DNA of 64,000 nucleotides, from the NCBI GenBank assembly GCA_012934845.2, contig WNNJ02003027.1, positions 124,001 to 188,000 of the forward strand. The letters run 5' to 3'. The position numbers and the translations under genes were made by a program. The stretch's first letter is position 1; every line of letters starts with the position of its first letter. The notes beneath the pieces were generated by a model. It ran no database searches. It saw nothing but the letters and a program-made list of their open reading frames with translations, and had not been told where the DNA came from. The DNA is from Pomphorhynchus laevis (Eukaryota; Acanthocephala; Palaeacanthocephala; Echinorhynchida; Pomphorhynchidae). Shown here piece after piece: positions 58,965 through 64,000 of the stretch.

Positions 58965-59100
58965 AATATCTACTAAACCTAGATTTGTATAAAGCGTACT
59001 AAAATCGTATGCATTTATATTTTGAAAATTTATTCCTTTTGTCTGTTCTAAAAATTCTTTTGTAGAATTAATACTAAAATAGTGTTTTATACCGGTAAGT
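58965..59100 (-). mobile_element. PLE fragment (region before RT motif A)
   Basis: Minus-strand scrap equivalent to residues ~515-555 of the long PLE copy (KEFLEQTKGINFQNIN, then DFSTLYTNLDLVDI). Flanked by AT-rich palindromic sequence. Parts of the same scrap also occur near 58,775. Confidence 0.65.
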
Positions 59101-60059
59101 GACTTAATATAATGGTATTATACCATTATAATGGTATAATGTTATATATTATTGTTAAAAGAAAAAATAATCTTCTTTTCTATAAAATATTAGAGAGAAA
59201 AATTGGTAAAATTGCATTATAAATATGATGTTGTAAAATTTACGTGCTGCCAAACCGGCGATGAAAAGAATTAAATTACATTTAAACTGTTATGTGGAAC
59301 ATTTTAATAAATTAGTATTAAATAATATACTGTGTTAGAATAAGAAATTACGCTGTATTATCTCTTTTAATAAGAGCAATAATATTTACTCTGATATTAA
59401 TGCAAATAATATCTTAAATCTGACATTTATTTTATTATTACAAAAATTTTATCAAAGAAAAGTTAAATGATTATTTGAGTAAGATAATTAGTAATTACGT
59501 CGACTCAGTTATATGATCTGATTTGTTCTACTGACAAATTAATTTTGACCTGTAAACTTTGTTATACCGATAATATGACTGAAACTGGATACGACATTAT
59601 TGTTTGCTTATTTTCAAGCGAACTTAATGAATTTTGTTTATTTTCTTATTACAAAGTTCAAATTTTCTTACGGATGGATAATAAACGATAGGCTATGTAT
59701 TAGAATAAGGTGAACTAGATAATCAATTTTCATCAGAGGAAATATGTCATAAGCAAGTATTTGGCCTGTTGTAAATTTATAAAATTTTAAACAGCGGAGA
59801 TGTTTCATGTTTTATGTTTTATTTGAGATGCTTAATGTTTTATTCCAAGATGCAAAATGATCACAAAAGACAAAGCGCGTCAAATTAAGCAAAATTGTTA
59901 ATTCATAATTTGTTTATGTAATTCCGGATTTTTCCACGTATATTTGCATGAGCATTCATGATAGAATTTCACCATATCTTATAATATCATATTCGTTAAT
60001 GATAGAATAAGATACACCAAATAATCAATAATGGTAAAATTATTTTCGCATTAGTATTC

Positions 60060-60730
60060 TATCATTTTGTAATATAATACATTAAATAATAAAATTTTAA
60101 GAATTGCAACAATATGTAATGATATTGGCTTTCTTCAAAATCATTTAAATAATTTAATAGATACATATTTTAAACTAGGTTACTATAAAAATAACATCAA
60201 GCATAAAATAGTAAAATATAAAAAGTATAATATATAATATAATATAATATAAAAATCAAACAGAAATAGTAAAAAATATAAATCAACACAAAATTATTAA
60301 ATCATCAAAATATCATTAAAAACACAAATTTAAACTCTTAAACAGAAAATCTTTATTGATGGATAATAAACAATATGCTTTGAATTAGCATAAGATACAC
60401 AAGATAATCAAATTTTATCAGAGGAAATACGCCATTAACATGTATTTGCCCCGCTGCTATGTTGGGTGGAAGAATTGAGGCCGAAACCTGATAACATAGC
60501 AGTTCATCTTGATGACCTCTAATTGTTATCTTGATAAATATCGAGATATTTCGATATTTTGTCATTTTTATATATAATATAAAATATAATACATTAAATA
60601 ATGAAATTTTAAGAATTGCAACAATATGTAATGATATTGGCTTTTTTCAAAATCATTTAAATAATTTAATAGATACATATTTTAAACGAGGTTACTATAA
60701 AAATAACATCGAGCAGAAACTAAGTTACTA
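60060..60730 (+). mobile_element. PLE C-terminal fragments and UTR
   Basis: Two copies of the RT C-terminal end (60,060-60,245 and 60,565-60,725, both matching RIATICNDIGF and LIDTYFK) separated by a 3' UTR copy. That UTR copy carries the clearest conserved hairpin: stem 60,454-60,463 with 60,493-60,502, perfect over 10 bp. Confidence 0.7.
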
Positions 60731-60841
60731 ACTGATCAATAAATCAGTTAATAAGTTAATCAGTTAATCAGTATTAATCAAGTAAACTTAAATACATCAA
60801 AGATAAACATTTGGAAAACTTATATATTAGATAAAATTAGA

Positions 60842-61505
60842 GAGAAAATGAAAATAACAAACAATTATTTAAAAGTAGGGACATCTATATTTAGACAAGT
60901 AAAAGGTGTTCCAATGGGTGGTAATAGTAGCCCAATTATAGCTGACTTGTTTTTAAGCTTTATAGAATATGAATTTGTTCATAACTGTGTAAAAACTAAA
61001 TCTAAACAATATAAATATATGAAACATATATTTCGATACATTGATGATATATGTGTATTTAATTCTAGCAATTTTAATTCAATAAGCGAACAAATTTATC
61101 CAGGATACCTTATTCTTAACAAAACCAATATTAATGATAAAGAAGGTGTATATCTAGATATAAACATTAAATTAACATTAACTAAAACTAATATTAACTT
61201 ATATCGTAAAGATGACATATTTAAATTTACAAGAAACATATTTTTGCATGAGCATTCATGCATACCATATACTATAAAATACAATACATTAAATAGTGAA
61301 ATTTTATGAATTGCAACAATTTGTAATGATATTGGTTTTCTTCAAAATCATTTAAATAATTTAATAGGTACATATTTTAAACTAGGTTACTATAAAAATA
61401 CCATCAAACAGAAAATAGTAAAATATATAAATCAACACAATAATATAAAGAATAAATTTAAACTCTTAAGTGGTCAAATTTTTATGGATGGATAATAAAT
61501 AATAT
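60842..61505 (+). mobile_element. PLE copy, RT motif B to 3' UTR
   Basis: Plus-strand copy. The frame at 60,848-61,309 carries NNYLKVGTSIFRQVKGVPMG, motif C FRYIDDICVF and the thumb, with a stop before the C-terminal part, which continues to about 61,470. The 5' half is missing. The UTR starts near 61,480, and a further C-terminal scrap lies at 61,570-61,690. Confidence 0.75.
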
Positions 61506-61699
61506 ACTTTGTATTAGAATAAGATACTAGATAATCCAATTTAATCAGAGGAAATACGGCATCGACATTTCATGAACATTTAATTAACATTAACTAAAAC
61601 TACTATTAATTTATATCGTAAAGATGACATATTTAAATTTACAAGAAACATATTTTTGCATGAGCATTCATGCATACCATATAACATATAGCTTGTATT

Positions 61700-63298
61700 A
61701 GAATAAGATACTATAAAATCAAATTAATATAATATATATTTAATATATTATAGATGGATAATAAATAATGCTTTTAATTACAATAAGATACACCAGATAA
61801 TCAAATTTAATCAGAGGTAATGCGTCATTTGGGCATATTTGACCTCGCTAATATGCTGGGGTCAAATAATTATTAAATAAGTAGGCTCAGTTATTTGACC
61901 TGATAAATTTGCTTTGTTTAAATGATTTCTAATTCAGATTGATTAAATACTAAATTTCTAGATTACACCATATAATCAAATTACATCTATAAAATATAAA
62001 TATACCGTCAAAGAATTTGACCATGAAACTGATAAAAGTTTGCATATATAACATATTATCTTAATTCTGTTAAAGCGCATATTGTTTATTGATTAGTTCC
62101 TTTATATAAATTATAAAAATCTAAACAAAAAAATACAGAAAATTGTAATATTTTTGTAAAAGTTTTATTTAAAAAAATGCGTAGACTTGAGTTGCTGTAC
62201 TAACATTATTTCTTACATTCTCTCCTAATAAATGCTAACTGTTAATAATGTTATGTTTGTTTTTCAGTTAATATTTACTAGAATTCTCTTTTTAATATAG
62301 AGTAACGGAATATTTATCTAGCTAATTTAAATACGCCAACACTGAGTCTATCAACTCAAAAATTGCTTTCAATAATACGATGAGCATAATATCAAAACTT
62401 AAACGAAAATCTAATAGAATATGACTTTTATTATCAAGGGCTCTCAAGTAGTAATAAGATCTATTAACTCAATTATTATGCAATCAGACCATCTACAACT
62501 ACATAGTTTCTCGTTATAGTCCATCAGGAAACATCATGACATTTCAAAATATTTTATTATGAAACGACTTTTTTGCACAGTGTATTATCCAGACGAAAGA
62601 GACGAACAGTTTACTTTATAAGTTTTTTATAATTAATTCAATCAAATTAATTATTATGCAATTAGACAATCTGAAAACTGCATAACAGAAAATCAGCGGA
62701 ACGGTATCTTCGATGTTATTCAAACGAACAGTTTGGACGATAGACAACTAATGAAAATTCAAGACAATTAAACAAGCAGTTTTTAAGATAAACAAGCGAA
62801 TATTTCCGACATTTATATTTTGACGGTAAATGAAGATTGCCGAAAATGACGGTAAATGAAGATAAACAAGCGAATATTTCCGACATTTTCGTTTTGACGG
62901 TTAATGAAGATTGCCGAAAATGTAATAAAAACAACGGATAATTCAGGCAATGTAATTCAAAGAAAGTTCATATGATGAAATACAAACAAAACGTTCAGGC
63001 AATGTAATATCAAAGAGCCGTCTTGATGATATATAAACTAATCAGCCGAAACGAGGATTCGTAGCTAATAATCTTTAGCAAAAATCTTGCATTGAAAAAA
63101 CCCAGTACATGCACTGTTTTAATTAAAACTTCGTTTCTTTAAGCTTTGCATAACATATCAAATTGATTAGTCGTCCTATCTATTTATGTAAAGAAACAGA
63201 GATTGTAAAAAAACGTGTGTGGGATTTTAGCATGGATTATTTCTGATTTATAAAATTTTGAATATGTTAAATTTGCAATTAAAATATCTTTTGTATGT
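61700..63298. other. non-coding region downstream of foxQ2-like gene
   Basis: AT-rich. PLE-UTR-like scraps up to about 61,900, then no recognised repeat except the 74 bp tandem duplication at 62,787-62,927. No gene. Confidence 0.4.
62787..62927. repeat. two-copy tandem repeat, ~74 bp
   Basis: Unit begins GATAAACAAGCGAATATTTC and contains TTTGACGGTAAATGAAGATT. The second unit starts at 62,861. Minor differences between units. Confidence 0.8.
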
Positions 63299-63304
63299 TT
63301 TATT
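63299..63304 (-). promoter_or_regulatory. polyadenylation signal AATAAA
   Basis: AATAAA on the minus strand about 30 bp after the stop codon of the forkhead frame, suitably placed to be its poly(A) signal. Confidence 0.45.
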
Positions 63305-63333
63305 TCTTTGATTAGATATATTTTTACGACGTA

Positions 63334-64000
63334 TCAGATTAATAAAATAAAAAGTTCGTATTTATTGCCATACCCTTCATCTTCAGTTAACTTATCGAGA
63401 TCTAGAGTGTTTACTGTTCGCAATCGCTTATCATTGCGTCGTCTGAAGTTGCCTCGCTGGAATTCGGCTAGATTTTGAGGATTTATTGACCAGAAATGAC
63501 CTTTTCCGTACGTACTTCTTCCATTCTTTATAAAGCACTCGTTCAATGAAAGATTGTGTCTTACTGAATTTCTCCATCCCGATCCCCTACTTCTGAAATA
63601 TGGATAATGCAGGATAATCCATTTATATATATCAGACAAGACCAATTTATGTTCCGGGGATTCCAAAATAGCCATTGCGATTAGGCCAATGTAACTTAAT
63701 GCTGGTTTTTGCTGATGGTTGAAATCAAAAATCGGCATGAATGAAGCGCTTGTCTGATTAGATACGATTCTTTGCATGTCAGCTTGCCTCTTTAATAGTG
63801 TAAAATAACATTGTAACGCGACAGGTATTTCTGTCAATGGCTCGATTATTGTGTTCGTTGAGGACGATGACCCCCTCACAACGTTACTTATCGTCGATGC
63901 TTCAAAATGCTGTTGATCAGACACTGACGAATAATTTGGCTCAATTGGGCAACTCGGATATATCGATGGATTCCAAGTGGTAGATTGCAATTTAATATCA
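63334..64000 (-). CDS. foxQ2: FoxQ2-type forkhead transcription factor (5' part beyond window)
   Basis: Nuclear DNA-binding regulator. FoxQ2 genes pattern the anterior/apical region in many animals. The frame ends at 63,334 and stays open to the window edge, so the start codon is outside (no ATG in view upstream of residue 1). A complete forkhead domain follows ~110 residues: QKPALSYIGLIAMAILESPE, HKLVLSDIYKWIILHYPYF, RSRGSGWRNSVRHNLSLNEC, FIKNGRSTYGKGHFWSINPQ, then FQRGNFRRRNDKR. The SYIGLIAMAIL start, YPYFR.RG.GWRNS and GRS..GKG.(Y/F)W form are typical of FoxQ2 rather than other Fox classes. The N-terminal part is Ser/Thr/Pro-rich. A possible donor (GGGTATGG) near 63,372 means the last residues could be intronic. 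Confidence 0.85.
   Translation of the reverse strand, partial: DIKLQSTTWNPSIYPSCPIEPNYSSVSDQQHFEASTISNVVRGSSSSTNTIIEPLTEIPVALQCYFTLLKRQADMQRIVSNQTSASFMPIFDFNHQQKPALSYIGLIAMAILESPEHKLVLSDIYKWIILHYPYFRSRGSGWRNSVRHNLSLNECFIKNGRSTYGKGHFWSINPQNLAEFQRGNFRRRNDKRLRTVNTLDLDKLTEDEGYGNKYELFILLI

Overview
The window is AT-rich animal DNA (roughly three quarters A+T by eye). It carries pieces of two recognisable host genes and a dense, nested load of transposable elements. An NDRG-like alpha/beta-hydrolase-fold gene with introns and a FoxQ2-type forkhead gene point to a metazoan, most likely an invertebrate. I cannot name the phylum from this sequence.

Layout. 1-2,600: a GC-richer unassigned stretch and the tail of a hAT transposase. 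2,608-13,728: an NDRG-like gene on the minus strand. Four good exons lie at 13,149-13,728, a probable last exon at 2,608-2,800, and the ~10 kb between is an intron stuffed with a hAT element, a Penelope-like element (PLE) fragment, a MITE and a LINE tail. 15,000-17,775: a 5'-truncated retroelement whose long open frame joins a restriction-like endonuclease (RLE) domain to a complete-looking ubiquitin-specific protease (USP) domain and a basic tail. 19,680-23,240: a mosaic of PLE pieces and three different RLE-element 3' ends. 23,680-45,535: a large inverted duplication. One arm is split by a near-complete Naiad-type PLE (GIY-YIG nuclease N-terminal to the reverse transcriptase, RT), which is itself interrupted by an APE-type LINE. 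The other arm keeps the empty site and carries a tRNA-derived SINE. The spacer holds another PLE copy, an RLE relic, a LINE relic and a second copy of the hAT-bearing block. 46,172-49,612: an intact 1,004-codon RLE-type non-LTR retrotransposon bounded by a ~70 bp target duplication. 50,230-57,702: a second inverted duplication with ~1.9 kb arms. 58,960-61,700: scattered PLE fragments. 63,334 to the end: foxQ2-like exon running off the window.

How the parts relate. The order of events can be read from the nesting: the inverted duplication came first, the PLE entered one arm, then the LINE entered the PLE. The two hAT copies share the same 8 bp target duplication and flanks, so they arose by copying a block rather than by two jumps. 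The SINE and the intact RLE element both have target duplications of about 70 bp, which suggests that RLE-type machinery mobilised the SINE.

Most unusual items: the RLE-USP fusion frame, the N-terminal-GIY-YIG PLE with a conserved 3' RNA hairpin, and the shared 70 bp target duplications. No database search was possible. Family names rest on motifs recognised by eye.
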